Shown here in pieces: positions 1-7,756 of a stretch of DNA of 64,000 bases. Both the position numbers and the translations under genes were made by a program. Positions within the stretch are counted from its first letter, which is position 1. Each line of letters starts with the position of its first letter. The notes beneath the pieces were generated by a model. It made no database searches, had not been told where the DNA came from, and saw only the letters and a program-made list of their open reading frames with translations. Source of the stretch: Planobispora longispora (GTDB lineage Bacteria > Actinomycetota > Actinomycetes > Streptosporangiales > Streptosporangiaceae); the NCBI RefSeq assembly GCF_016863135.1, contig NZ_BOOH01000016.1, forward strand, positions 248,001-312,000, in the 5' to 3' direction.

Positions 1-630
1 TCCGTAGTGGGCGATGAAGTTGTAATGGGTGAGCGCCGACCCGGTCGCGACCACTTTCGCGCCGCTCACGACCAGTCCGGCGTCCGTCTCCTTCTCCACA
101 TGGATGAAGACGTCCTCGACCTGGTCCGGGGGAAGGCTCCGGTCGACCGGAGGATGCACGATGGCGTGATTCCAGTAGAGGACCTTCTCCTGCGATTCGC
201 GGTACCAGCGCCGGGCGTTGTCCGAGAACGGCTCGTAGAACTCCGCGTTCGCTCCCAGCGTGCCGAGGAAGGACGCCTTGTAGTCCGGGCTCCGCCCCAT
301 CCAGCCGTAGCTCATCCGCGCCCACGCCGCGATGGCCTGCTGGTCGGCGACGAGGTCCTCCGGAGTGCGGGGTGTGGTGAAGAACCGGTGGGTGTATCCG
401 TCGCTGCCCGTGTCGGTCGCCGTGGTGAGGACGTCCCGGTGGGCCGGGTCGTGCAGCGCGTCGTACAGCCTCGCGACCATGCGGGCCGGATTGGCGAATG
501 CCGGGTGCGAGGTCACGTCCTTGACCCGGTCACCGTAGAGGTAGATCTGGCGATCGTCCCGGAGGCTCTCGATGTATTCCGCTCCGGTCAGGGGCCGCGT
601 CTTCGGCTGCCCTCCCTGGTCTGCGGTCAT
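1..630 (-). CDS. HpaB-family flavin-dependent monooxygenase (3' end outside window)
   Basis: The first 210 residues of a protein resembling 4-hydroxyphenylacetate 3-monooxygenase large subunits (HpaB/SgcC type), which use reduced flavin to hydroxylate phenolic substrates. The N-terminus has the family's [13 protein letters not shown] opening, then a long helical region and a beta region with the [17 protein letters not shown] type of sequence seen around the flavin site. The ATG at 630 is preceded by GAGGAG at a good distance. The C-terminal half, with most catalytic residues, lies beyond base 1. It is divergent from the next monooxygenase gene. Family relatives hydroxylate carrier-bound or free tyrosine derivatives in natural-product clusters; the substrate here is unknown. 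Confidence 0.85.
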   Translation of the reverse strand, partial: MTADQGGQPKTRPLTGAEYIESLRDDRQIYLYGDRVKDVTSHPAFANPARMVARLYDALHDPAHRDVLTTATDTGSDGYTHRFFTTPRTPEDLVADQQAIAAWARMSYGWMGRSPDYKASFLGTLGANAEFYEPFSDNARRWYRESQEKVLYWNHAIVHPPVDRSLPPDQVEDVFIHVEKETDAGLVVSGAKVVATGSALTHYNFIAHYG

Positions 631-834
631 TGCACTCCTCATGAATCGTCGGTGGCCGACCGGCTTATTCAGGTTGTCAGCCTTTTTTATTGCGCGCTTC
701 TCCGAACATGCGGAGTGTCCGTGAAACGCCTGGTGGGCGGCTGTTCGCAATTCAGGAGATGCAGCGTCTCCGACCGGCTGGGATTCTCGGGTTCTGGGGT
801 TCGTCAATTCACATTCAGCTCTTCCGGAGGGCCG

Positions 835-2010
835 ATGCTGACAACTGAGAGTCAAACTCGTGAAGAGGTCGTTGCGCGTGTGACCGAGCTCGTGCCCGCG
901 ATCCGGAAGCACACGGCCTGGACGGAGGAGAACCGCCGCCTGCACGAGGAGACCGTCGAGGCGCTGGCCGGGGCCGGCGTGTTCAAGCTCCGGGTGCCGC
1001 GGCGCTACGGCGGCTACGAAGCCGACACCCGCACCCTGGTCGACGTGGCCGCCGAACTGGGCCGGGCCGACGGCTCGGTGGCGTGGACGGCCTCGGTGTA
1101 CTGGATCCCGACCTACATGGCCTGCCTGTTCCCCGACGAGGTGCAGGACGAGGTGTTCTCCACCCCCGACGTCCGGATCTGCGGGACGCTCAGCCCGGGC
1201 GCGATGGCCACCCCGGTCGACGGCGGGGTCGTCGTCAACGGCAAGTGGAGCTTCATCAGCGGCGCGTGGCACAGCCACTGGCAGGAGGTCATCGCGGTCC
1301 TGATGACGCCGGACGCCGAGCCGATGCCGATCATGGCTCTGGTGCCGATGTCGGACCTGCGGATCGTGGACGACTGGCACACCGCGGGTCTGAGGGGCAC
1401 GGGCAGCGTCACCACGATCGCCGAGAACGTGTTCATCCCCAGCGCCCGGATCCTGCCGCTGCCGGCCGTACTCCAGGGGGAGGGCGCCTCGGCGCTGAAC
1501 GCCGGATCCCCGATCTACCGGGCTCCGCTGCTGCCGGTCGCGTCCGCCTCCTCGGTCGGCACCGTGCTCGGGCTGGCGAACGCCGCCAAGGAGACGTTCT
1601 TCGAGAGGCTCCCGGACCGGAAGATCACCTACACCCACTACGACAGCCAGGCCGCGGCCCCCATCACCCACCTGCAGGTCGCGGACGCCGTCATGAAGAT
1701 CGACGAGGCCGCCTTCCACGCCCACCGCCTCACGGACCTCGTCGACGGCAAGGGCGCGGAGCCCTGGACCCTGGAGGAGCGGGTCAGGGCGCGGGCCGAG
1801 CTCGGCGCCGTGTGCAGGCTGGGGAAGGAGGCCGTGGACATCCTGGCCTCGGCCAGCGGCGGGTCGTCGATCTACTCCGACGTGCCGATCCAGCGGATCG
1901 CCCGCGACATCGGCGCCGTGAACATGCACGCGCTCATGAACCCGAACACCAACGCCGAGCTGTACGGCCGCGTCCTGTGCGGTCAGGAGCCCGGCACCCT
2001 CTACCTCTGA
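835..2010 (+). CDS. Acyl-CoA-dehydrogenase-fold flavin monooxygenase
   Basis: A 391-residue protein of the acyl-CoA dehydrogenase type-2 group (HsaA/DszC/KijD3-like), which are two-component monooxygenases that take FMNH2 from a reductase rather than oxidising acyl-CoA. The N-terminal helical domain carries [13 protein letters not shown], the middle beta domain has [12 protein letters not shown] and GLRGTGS, and the C-terminal bundle ends with [10 protein letters not shown], as in this subfamily. The ATG at 835 follows GGAGG; the frame stays open far upstream, but codons there look non-coding. It probably forms an operon with the next gene 55 bases downstream. Oxygenation of an aromatic or sugar intermediate is inferred, not shown. 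Confidence 0.85.
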   Translation: MLTTESQTREEVVARVTELVPAIRKHTAWTEENRRLHEETVEALAGAGVFKLRVPRRYGGYEADTRTLVDVAAELGRADGSVAWTASVYWIPTYMACLFPDEVQDEVFSTPDVRICGTLSPGAMATPVDGGVVVNGKWSFISGAWHSHWQEVIAVLMTPDAEPMPIMALVPMSDLRIVDDWHTAGLRGTGSVTTIAENVFIPSARILPLPAVLQGEGASALNAGSPIYRAPLLPVASASSVGTVLGLANAAKETFFERLPDRKITYTHYDSQAAAPITHLQVADAVMKIDEAAFHAHRLTDLVDGKGAEPWTLEERVRARAELGAVCRLGKEAVDILASASGGSSIYSDVPIQRIARDIGAVNMHALMNPNTNAELYGRVLCGQEPGTLYL

Positions 2011-2065
2011 CCCCGAGCCACATCCGATCCCCCGAGATCCGATCCCCGAGAGACGGAGCAGGAGC

Positions 2066-2488
2066 ATGACGTCATCCGTAGTCGAGCCGGGCGTCACGGA
2101 GGCCGACAAGGCAGCCGTGGCATCCGTTCCGGCCGCCATCGTCAAGGCCTGGGCGGCCCAGGACGGCCGGGCCTTCGCCGAGGTGTTCACCCAGGACGGG
2201 AGCATGATCCTTCCTGGCGTCCACCAGAAGGGGCGGGAGGCGATCGCCGGGTTCATGACGGCGGCCTTCGCGGGTCCCTACAAGGGCACCCAGGTCACCG
2301 GTCAGCCGCTGGACCTGCGTTTCCTCAGCGACGACGTCGCCGTGATCGTCACCAAGGGCGGCGTGCTGGCGCCGGGTGAGAGCGAAGTCTCCCCCGAGCG
2401 CGCCGTCAAGGCGACCTGGGTGGTCGCCAGGGAGGACGGCGCGTGGCGCCTGGCCGCCTACCAGAACAGCCCCGCCGGGGGGAGCTGA
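2066..2488 (+). CDS. SgcJ/EcaC-family protein (NTF2-like fold)
   Basis: A 140-residue single-domain protein of the SnoaL/NTF2 superfamily, closest in pattern to the SgcJ/EcaC family. The signature elements are [22 protein letters not shown] near the start, a central [10 protein letters not shown], and a [10 protein letters not shown] end strand. SgcJ itself belongs to the C-1027 enediyne cluster, but the family is widespread, so the name alone does not imply an enediyne. The ATG at 2066 has GGAGCAGG upstream. It follows the monooxygenase by 55 bases and is likely cotranscribed with it. Confidence 0.82.
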   Translation: MTSSVVEPGVTEADKAAVASVPAAIVKAWAAQDGRAFAEVFTQDGSMILPGVHQKGREAIAGFMTAAFAGPYKGTQVTGQPLDLRFLSDDVAVIVTKGGVLAPGESEVSPERAVKATWVVAREDGAWRLAAYQNSPAGGS

Positions 2489-2650
2489 CGCATCCGATAC
2501 CCGTATGCGAGCCCGGCGCGACGTGACCGCCGGGCTCGAACGCCGGAGGCACTGATGCGTGATGAGCCATCGGTGCCTTTCGCGTCGTCTATGCCCACGG
2601 CCACGGGGCGGGGAGGGCCCCGGTGGCGTGCGCAGCCGTGGAGGTGAATC

Positions 2651-3643
2651 GTGGACCTTTCCGTCCTTGGGATATCGGCTGAGGCGGCGGAGGTTTACCG
2701 CTACTTCCTGCGCAGCCCGGGCGAAGGCGTCGGCGGGGCGCGCCAGGCCCTGCAGATGGACCAGGACAAGCTTGAATGCCTCATCGAGGACCTGTCCAAG
2801 CTCGGCCTGCTCGACATCGCGGATCGTCACCGCGTGCTGGCGACCGAGCCGCGCGTCGGCATCGAGCGGCTCATCGAGAAGCGCATCGACCAGCTCAACA
2901 CCGAGATCCGCCAGGTCCTGTCGGCGCGTGACGCCATCGCCTCGTTCGTGGAGGACCAGAAGCGGGGCGAGGACTCCGAGGCCGCCCTCGCCATCGAGCG
3001 CATCGAGGGACTGGACGAGGTCCGCCGCCGGATAGACGACCTGGCGTTCTTCTCCTACAAGCACGTGCTGGCCCTGCACCCGGCCTCCCCGACCGGCCTG
3101 ATGGTGGCCGGCTACGTGGAGGCGGCCCGCAAGACCGACATGCGCAGCCTGCGGCGAGGGCTGACGATGCGCGCCGTCTACCATCCCTCGGTCCTGGCCG
3201 ACCCGGTGCTGGAGGCCTACCTGTACGAGACGATCAGCCTGGGCGCCGAGGTGCGCATCACCGAGGAGCCGATGGACCGCATGATCATTTATGACAGCGT
3301 GGCCGTCGTCGCGATCGACCCCAAGGAGACCACCAAGGGCGCGCTGTTCGTCCGCGAGCAGGGACTGGTCTCCCAGCTGCACACGTATTTCAGCGGTGTG
3401 TGGCAGGCGGCCGTCGATCTGCGCGAGTACCAGTCGCCGAGCACCGACGGGCCCGACCTCACCGAGCTGGAACGGCGGGTGCTGACCGTGATGGCCAGCG
3501 CGGACAAGGACGAGATCGCCGCGCGTGAGCTCGACGTGTCCGTACGGACCTACCGTCGCTACGTCGCCGACCTGATGAGCCGGCTGGGCGCGGTCAACCG
3601 CTTCCAGGCGGCGCTCAGGGCGAAGGAGGAGAACTGGATCTAG
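2651..3643 (+). CDS. Transcriptional regulator, TrmB-like N-terminus with LuxR-type HTH
   Basis: A 330-residue regulator. Residues 1 to about 60 resemble a TrmB-type winged helix (LGISAEAAEVYRYFLRSPG), followed by a coiled segment near 75-120 and a phospholipase-D-like effector domain. The last 65 residues form a LuxR/GerE-type helix-turn-helix (LTELERRVLTVMA, then ELDVSVRTYRRYVADLMSRL). This architecture is common in actinomycete secondary-metabolism regulators. The GTG start at 2651 is chosen because GGAGGTG lies seven bases before it. A strong hairpin follows the stop. It is the likely local switch for the oxygenase genes (inference from position). Confidence 0.85.
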   Translation: MDLSVLGISAEAAEVYRYFLRSPGEGVGGARQALQMDQDKLECLIEDLSKLGLLDIADRHRVLATEPRVGIERLIEKRIDQLNTEIRQVLSARDAIASFVEDQKRGEDSEAALAIERIEGLDEVRRRIDDLAFFSYKHVLALHPASPTGLMVAGYVEAARKTDMRSLRRGLTMRAVYHPSVLADPVLEAYLYETISLGAEVRITEEPMDRMIIYDSVAVVAIDPKETTKGALFVREQGLVSQLHTYFSGVWQAAVDLREYQSPSTDGPDLTELERRVLTVMASADKDEIAARELDVSVRTYRRYVADLMSRLGAVNRFQAALRAKEENWI

Positions 3644-3660
3644 GGAGACCGCGAGCGGAC

Positions 3661-3684
3661 GCCCCGGCCGGGTACGGCCGGGGC
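3661..3684 (+). terminator. Hairpin terminator after the regulator gene
   Basis: A perfect 10-bp stem (GCCCCGGCCG / CGGCCGGGGC) closes a four-base loop GGTA, 17 bases after the regulator stop. There is only a short T run after it, as is usual in actinomycetes. It separates the plus-strand regulator from the minus-strand genes that follow. Confidence 0.7.
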
Positions 3685-3762
3685 GTTCTCCGTGTCTCCC
3701 CGCGGACGCTGTGAACCTGTGGACCCCGCGCGCCACCGGGGTATGTCAGGGGATCGTACGTA

Positions 3763-4203
3763 TCAGGTGGGAACCGCCGACGGGTGCGTCCGACCCCGTC
3801 TCGCGGCCGGGAACGCCTTCCTGAACAGCGGTGACAGGAGGAGGGCCAGGCCCGTGCCGGCGAGCAGGGACGTGAAGATCCACTCCGAGGAGCCGCCGGG
3901 TCCGTAGACGCGGTTGGCGCGCCCCGTGTCGACCGCCGGCGTGGTCGCCCCGGCGGTCAGCGATTCGCGGCTGCTGCCGTACAGGGCGACGGACGGACGG
4001 ACGGTCCGGCCGGCGGCGGACCGGAAGTCGCCGATCCAGGTGCACGACTCGTGCCCCGGGTGCTGGACGCAGTCCAGGGTCCTGGCCGTGAAGACACCGG
4101 AAACCCCATCGGCCCGCGCGGCACGGACCGCGGGGCCGATGTTCGGGATCGAGAGGTAGAGGAGAAGGATCCCCACCAGCGATCTGGCGATTTTCCAGAG
4201 CAT
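3763..4203 (-). CDS. Small membrane protein, function unknown
   Basis: A 146-residue protein with one hydrophobic segment at residues 5-24 (SLVGILLLYLSIPNIG) and another at about 110-128 (IFTSLLAGTGLALLLSPLF), separated by an outward-facing loop with two cysteines (C45 and C54, in a CVQHPGHESC stretch) that could form a disulfide. The C-terminus is basic. The ATG lies one base after the stop of the histidine-rich membrane protein upstream, so the two are probably translationally coupled and may form a membrane complex. I do not recognise the family. Confidence 0.65.
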   Translation of the reverse strand: MLWKIARSLVGILLLYLSIPNIGPAVRAARADGVSGVFTARTLDCVQHPGHESCTWIGDFRSAAGRTVRPSVALYGSSRESLTAGATTPAVDTGRANRVYGPGGSSEWIFTSLLAGTGLALLLSPLFRKAFPAARRGRTHPSAVPT

Positions 4204-4204
4204 C

Positions 4205-4753
4205 TCAGTGGGCGAAGGCGACGGCGCAGGTGCACGTGGCGGCGTCCCGGTCGGCGGACCGGGGACGGCGGTGGAGGATCATCGCCACGACCATGGGGAC
4301 GAAGACGATGGCGTTGTAGAGCAGGTGCAGCTCCATGCGCGGCAGGAGGAGCTGGATGAGGCTGGTGGGCACCGGCTTGCCGAGCAGGTGGAGACCGCTG
4401 AGGTTCTGCATCAGCAGGAGGAAGTGCTCGAAGTGGTGCCACACCTGGATGCCGAGGGCGACGTTCCACCAGGTCCTGGAGCTGCCGGTGAAGCCCTTGC
4501 GCAGGGCGATGAACCCGGCCAGCATCACCAGGGCGTACCCGTAGTGCATCCACTCGGAGGTGACCAGCCAGGGGAACGGGATGCCGAGCACCCCCCTGGC
4601 CTGGGGCAGGGGCCAGTCGAGGAGATAGACCTGTACGGCCTGGGCGATGTGCTCCGCCCAGTGCGCGATGACGATGAAGAGGAATACACCCAGCGCCGTC
4701 TTGTGAAGATGGGAATTGAGAGACGACGAACGCCGGACGGATGTCGTTGCCAT
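4205..4753 (-). CDS. Histidine-rich four-helix membrane protein, function unknown
   Basis: A 182-residue protein with about four membrane helices. Conserved-looking polar motifs sit inside or at the ends of the helices: HWAEH (31-35), SEWMHYGYAL (66-75), WHHFEH (105-110) and ELHLLYN (141-147). This His/Glu spacing resembles metal- or haem-binding membrane enzymes, but it does not match the fatty-acid desaturase HxxHH set. A similar arrangement occurs, as far as I recall, in unnamed actinobacterial proteins. Its stop and the start of the next membrane gene are separated by a single base. Metal binding is inference. Confidence 0.7.
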   Translation of the reverse strand: MATTSVRRSSSLNSHLHKTALGVFLFIVIAHWAEHIAQAVQVYLLDWPLPQARGVLGIPFPWLVTSEWMHYGYALVMLAGFIALRKGFTGSSRTWWNVALGIQVWHHFEHFLLLMQNLSGLHLLGKPVPTSLIQLLLPRMELHLLYNAIVFVPMVVAMILHRRPRSADRDAATCTCAVAFAH

Positions 4754-4946
4754 AGCAGATCCGATCGTCGGGAAAGTCGTGGGTGACCTGCTTTATCCTT
4801 GGCACGGCTGTCGTGACGCCGCATCTTCGGGCGTGCGGCACTCCATTCTCGGATGCGCGGTCATCGAAAGTGCTGTTTCAGGTGGGCGGTTTCAGGTGGG
4901 CGGCGCCGCGTTCACAGGTGGGCGGCGCCGCCCCGGGGGGAACACG

Positions 4947-5678
4947 CTAGACGTCGTCGGCCGCCACGTCGGCGAGCAGCCTGGCCAGCCCGTCGGGATT
5001 GGAGAACATCGGCCACTGCCCGGTCGTGAGGGTGCGAAAGTCCCAGCTCGGCTCGGCGCGCAGGGCCTCGATCTCCGGCGCGACGCGCCCGCCGAAGTGA
5101 TCCTTCTCGCAGACCACATAGGTTCCCCGCAGTTTGGAGACGGGCTGGGACATCGTGACCGGTTCGGAGATCGTGCGTCCCGGATGGGCGATCATCCGGA
5201 CCCGCAGGAACTCCGCCTGCTGCCGGGACAGGTCCTGCCCCTCGGCCACCACCGTGACGTCGGGTGGGGGCCACCGGCCGCCGCTCTCCTCGATCGTCTC
5301 GAGTTCGTAGTCGCGCACGCGGTCGGGGAAGGCGTCCAGCAGCGACTTGCCCTCGTGCGGCAGGAAGGCTTCGACGAACACCGTGTGCGCGACCCGCTCG
5401 GGGGCGCGGTCGGCCACCATGCCGGCCACGATCCCCGAATAGCTGTGCGCGACGAGATAGACCTCGTGCAGATCGAATTTGTCGAGGACCGCCAGCACCT
5501 CGTCGACGTGGGTCGTCAGGCCGATGTGCGAGACGTCGACGTCCGCGTCGTCGAGACCGGAGAGCGTGAACGTCCTGGCGTCGTGGCCGAAGCGCTTGAG
5601 TCTCTGGGCCACGCCGACCCAGGCCCAGGCGCCTGTCCAGAGGCCGGGAAGCAGAACGAAGGAGCGCTTCACAGACAT
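4947..5678 (-). CDS. Alpha/beta-hydrolase-fold protein with Gln in place of the catalytic His
   Basis: A 243-residue protein of the plant esterase / salicylate-esterase-like branch of alpha/beta hydrolases. The N-terminal LLPGLWTGAW gives the oxyanion region, the nucleophile elbow is AHSYSG with Ser79, and the acid is probably Asp193 in EKDH. The usual C-terminal GHWPM motif reads GQWPM, so residue 221 is Gln (codon CAG). This removes the standard proton acceptor. It could be a non-hydrolytic member, such as a cyclase or binding protein, or use another base. The ATG has GGGAGG upstream and follows the transferase stop by 12 bases in the same operon. Confidence 0.83.
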   Translation of the reverse strand: MSVKRSFVLLPGLWTGAWAWVGVAQRLKRFGHDARTFTLSGLDDADVDVSHIGLTTHVDEVLAVLDKFDLHEVYLVAHSYSGIVAGMVADRAPERVAHTVFVEAFLPHEGKSLLDAFPDRVRDYELETIEESGGRWPPPDVTVVAEGQDLSRQQAEFLRVRMIAHPGRTISEPVTMSQPVSKLRGTYVVCEKDHFGGRVAPEIEALRAEPSWDFRTLTTGQWPMFSNPDGLARLLADVAADDV

Positions 5679-5690
5679 GAGCTTCCTCCC

Positions 5691-6479
5691 TTAAGCGGCC
5701 GTCTGAACAGGTACTGCCCCGGAGCCGGGACGTCTTTCCTTCTGGGTGACATCCCGGTGGAGATCAGTGATGTCCGCCTGGCGGATGACGATGGGTCCCG
5801 TCTCGGACAGGACGGCGACGGCGCCGGTGAACTCGGAGCCGAGGTTGAGCGTCCGCAGCTGCACCTTCTCCGTGGGGATGTCCAGCGGCCAGGTGACGAG
5901 CCGGGGATTCTGCCCTGAGCCGCTGATGTGCAGCTTCTTGGGCGCGAGGCGGAGCCCGTGGCCCGTCATCTTGAGCACGGCCTCCTTCCACGACCAGTAC
6001 TGGGTGAAGGCGGCGTGCTGCCGCTCCTCGGGAAGCGCGCGCAGCGCCTGCGCCTCCTCCGGGGAGAGCGCGAATCCCGTCAGCTGCCGGATCTGGTCGT
6101 TCAGCACCGCTTCGACGTCCACGCCGACCTCGCCGGCCAGGGTCAGCGCGACCGCGACGCGGTCGCCCGAGTGCGACACCGACACGTACACCTCGGTGTC
6201 CGTGTTGACGATCCGCGGCTTGCCGTGCAGCTTGCCGCAGTGCCGGCAGCTGCGGTCGACGGTCACCTCGCGGGGTTCGATGCCGAGGTGGGCCGAGACG
6301 GCCGTGCGGAGCAGCCAGCACCCGGCCAGATTCCGCCGCCTGTCCTCCTCCTTCCGGTACGTCAGAGCCCGCCGCAGTTCGGCGTTGGTGAGCGTCGAGG
6401 TGAGTTTCTCGACGGACAGCTGGGTGGGGTCGAGCCACCACACGCGGCATTCGTTGTCCCGCAGGTCGATGCTGGTCAT
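5691..6479 (-). CDS. Sfp-type 4'-phosphopantetheinyl transferase
   Basis: A 262-residue Sfp/AcpT-type enzyme, which moves the phosphopantetheine arm of CoA to a serine of carrier proteins in polyketide and peptide synthases. The two diagnostic motifs are present: GVDVE at 119-123 (Mg-binding Asp and Glu) and WSWKEAVLKMTG at 162-173 (catalytic Glu and Lys). A CRHCGK segment at 78-83 precedes the usual GKP. The ATG overlaps the stop of the upstream 92-residue gene (ATGA). Its presence supports a biosynthetic gene cluster continuing to the left of the window. Confidence 0.93.
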   Translation of the reverse strand: MTSIDLRDNECRVWWLDPTQLSVEKLTSTLTNAELRRALTYRKEEDRRRNLAGCWLLRTAVSAHLGIEPREVTVDRSCRHCGKLHGKPRIVNTDTEVYVSVSHSGDRVAVALTLAGEVGVDVEAVLNDQIRQLTGFALSPEEAQALRALPEERQHAAFTQYWSWKEAVLKMTGHGLRLAPKKLHISGSGQNPRLVTWPLDIPTEKVQLRTLNLGSEFTGAVAVLSETGPIVIRQADITDLHRDVTQKERRPGSGAVPVQTAA

Positions 6480-6754
6480 GAGTCGAGTCCTTTCGATGCG
6501 TCGGAACGAGGCATGTCACGGCAGGCGACGAGTTCCCAGCCGGCGTTTTCCGGTCGCTTGAGGGCTGTGATCGTCTGAGAATGAATGTGGTTGATATCCG
6601 TATCCGCGCGGACGAGGAGGACGACCTCTCCGATGCTGTGTGCCAGGTCCTTCGTCCAGTTCGACGGCAGGGCCGCCATAATTCGGATACCGGCTATCGG
6701 CGAATTGGTCAGCGAATCTCCGCCGGTATAGCGGAATTTCAATTCCGCTACCAT
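6476..6754 (-). CDS. 92-residue protein, function unknown, coupled to the PPTase gene
   Basis: A small protein beginning MVAELKFRYTGGDSLT with a predicted alpha/beta pattern and a GWELVACRDMP segment near the C-terminus; no signal peptide or membrane helix. I do not recognise the family. Its start codon overlaps the stop of a 25-codon upstream ORF and its stop overlaps the transferase start, so three reading frames are chained by overlaps. The lack of a good ribosome-binding site at its own ATG fits coupling to the upstream ORF. Confidence 0.55.
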   Translation of the reverse strand: MVAELKFRYTGGDSLTNSPIAGIRIMAALPSNWTKDLAHSIGEVVLLVRADTDINHIHSQTITALKRPENAGWELVACRDMPRSDASKGLDS

Positions 6755-6825
6755 CTGGCGATCCCGTCGCCTTGACTGTCGATTGCATTGTCGGGCGCGA
6801 TTCTTGGACTGATTGATCGGGCCAT
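6748..6825 (-). CDS. 25-residue leader ORF, possible small peptide
   Basis: An ORF from ATG at 6825 to TAG at 6750-6748, opening MARSISPRIAPDN and ending GIARW. CCGGAG sits eight bases upstream of the ATG, a better site than that of the gene after it. The stop lies inside the first codons of the 92-residue gene, a geometry typical of a leader peptide that delivers ribosomes downstream. It could also be a precursor peptide, but no modification enzyme is recognisable beside it. Confidence 0.4.
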   Translation of the reverse strand: MARSISPRIAPDNAIDSQGDGIARW

Positions 6826-7284
6826 GTGATCTCCGGTTCGTTTGTCGGTCATTCGGTTTGACACAACAAACACTGCGGCATCTGCGTGCGCCGCACCAGA
6901 GAAGTCCGGGTCAATAAGCTGCCCGCCGCTGTCCGCTTCCTGCCAGCACCCCCGCGCGTGCCCGCGACCCCTCGCCGGCCAGGTTTGGCGGGCTCTCCCG
7001 GGATAGGGGTGAAGACCGTGTCCACTTCTGTCCACGCGGTCGCCGGCACGGCTGCGGCTGCCGTACTTCCCCTTATAAGGGCAGGTCAGATGGGGTTTGA
7101 AGGATACCGGCCGCCTCGGCGGAGCGCGCTGGATCCACGCGAGGGCAACGCATGCGCCCGGCCCGTGACAGGAAGCGGACACGGCCCTGCAGCATGCTGC
7201 CGCCGTTCCCTATGGATCCCGGCCGGCGGATGCCGCAGATTAGGTATTGCAACGAACAAACGCAGTCCAGAAAGGGACAAGAAA
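6826..7284. other. Divergent intergenic region, no gene seen
   Basis: About 460 bases between the leftward operon and the rightward small-peptide gene. The part near 6850-6880 (GTTTGACACAACAAACACT) is locally AT-rich and a plausible promoter region for the leftward operon. I see no convincing coding sequence on either strand. Confidence 0.4.
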
Positions 7285-7500
7285 ATGCAGAAGAACACCG
7301 CCTCCGCCGCCAAGACCACCTTCTCCGTCAAGCTCGTCGGTGCCCTGGCCGCCGGTCTTATCGCCGCCTTCTCCGCGGTCGGTTGCGTGGCCGTCGCCGA
7401 GCAGTCGCAGAACGTTTCCCATGTCCTCGCCGAGGACTCCTCGACCCCCGCCCCCACCCCCACCCCCACCGCCACCAACGCCAACGGCCAGTGGGGCTGA
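7285..7500 (+). CDS. 71-residue exported small protein
   Basis: The ATG at 7285 follows AAGGGA. The product has a basic N-terminus (MQKNTASAAKTTFSVK), a hydrophobic stretch (LVGALAAGLIAAFSAVG) and a cysteine at about residue 36 in SAVGCVAVAEQ, then only about 35 residues including a Pro-Thr stretch and the end NANGQWG. It is either a secreted peptide or a tiny lipoprotein, although the lipobox is imperfect. It stands alone upstream of the carboxyltransferase gene. Small exported proteins of this shape are not a named family I can identify; a peptide signal is speculation. Confidence 0.6.
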   Translation: MQKNTASAAKTTFSVKLVGALAAGLIAAFSAVGCVAVAEQSQNVSHVLAEDSSTPAPTPTPTATNANGQWG

Positions 7501-7756
7501 TCCAGCCGCGCTAGAAGCGCTGAAGAAAAGCATGGGAAAAGCCCGGGAGAAACGTCCGGGAAACGCAAGGAAGCGCATTGTCCACCGCGTCGGCCACACT
7601 GCCGGCCATCAGCACGATCGGAGATGCCCCCCGCCCCGCCGGAGTAATTGACTGGTGGGATGAAGAAAGGGGTAACCGAATGCTTGCAAGCCTGACCGGC
7701 GGCATCCGACCGGTCGCGGCATCCCCCCTTCGCCCGGAACACTGGGGGAAGCGCCG

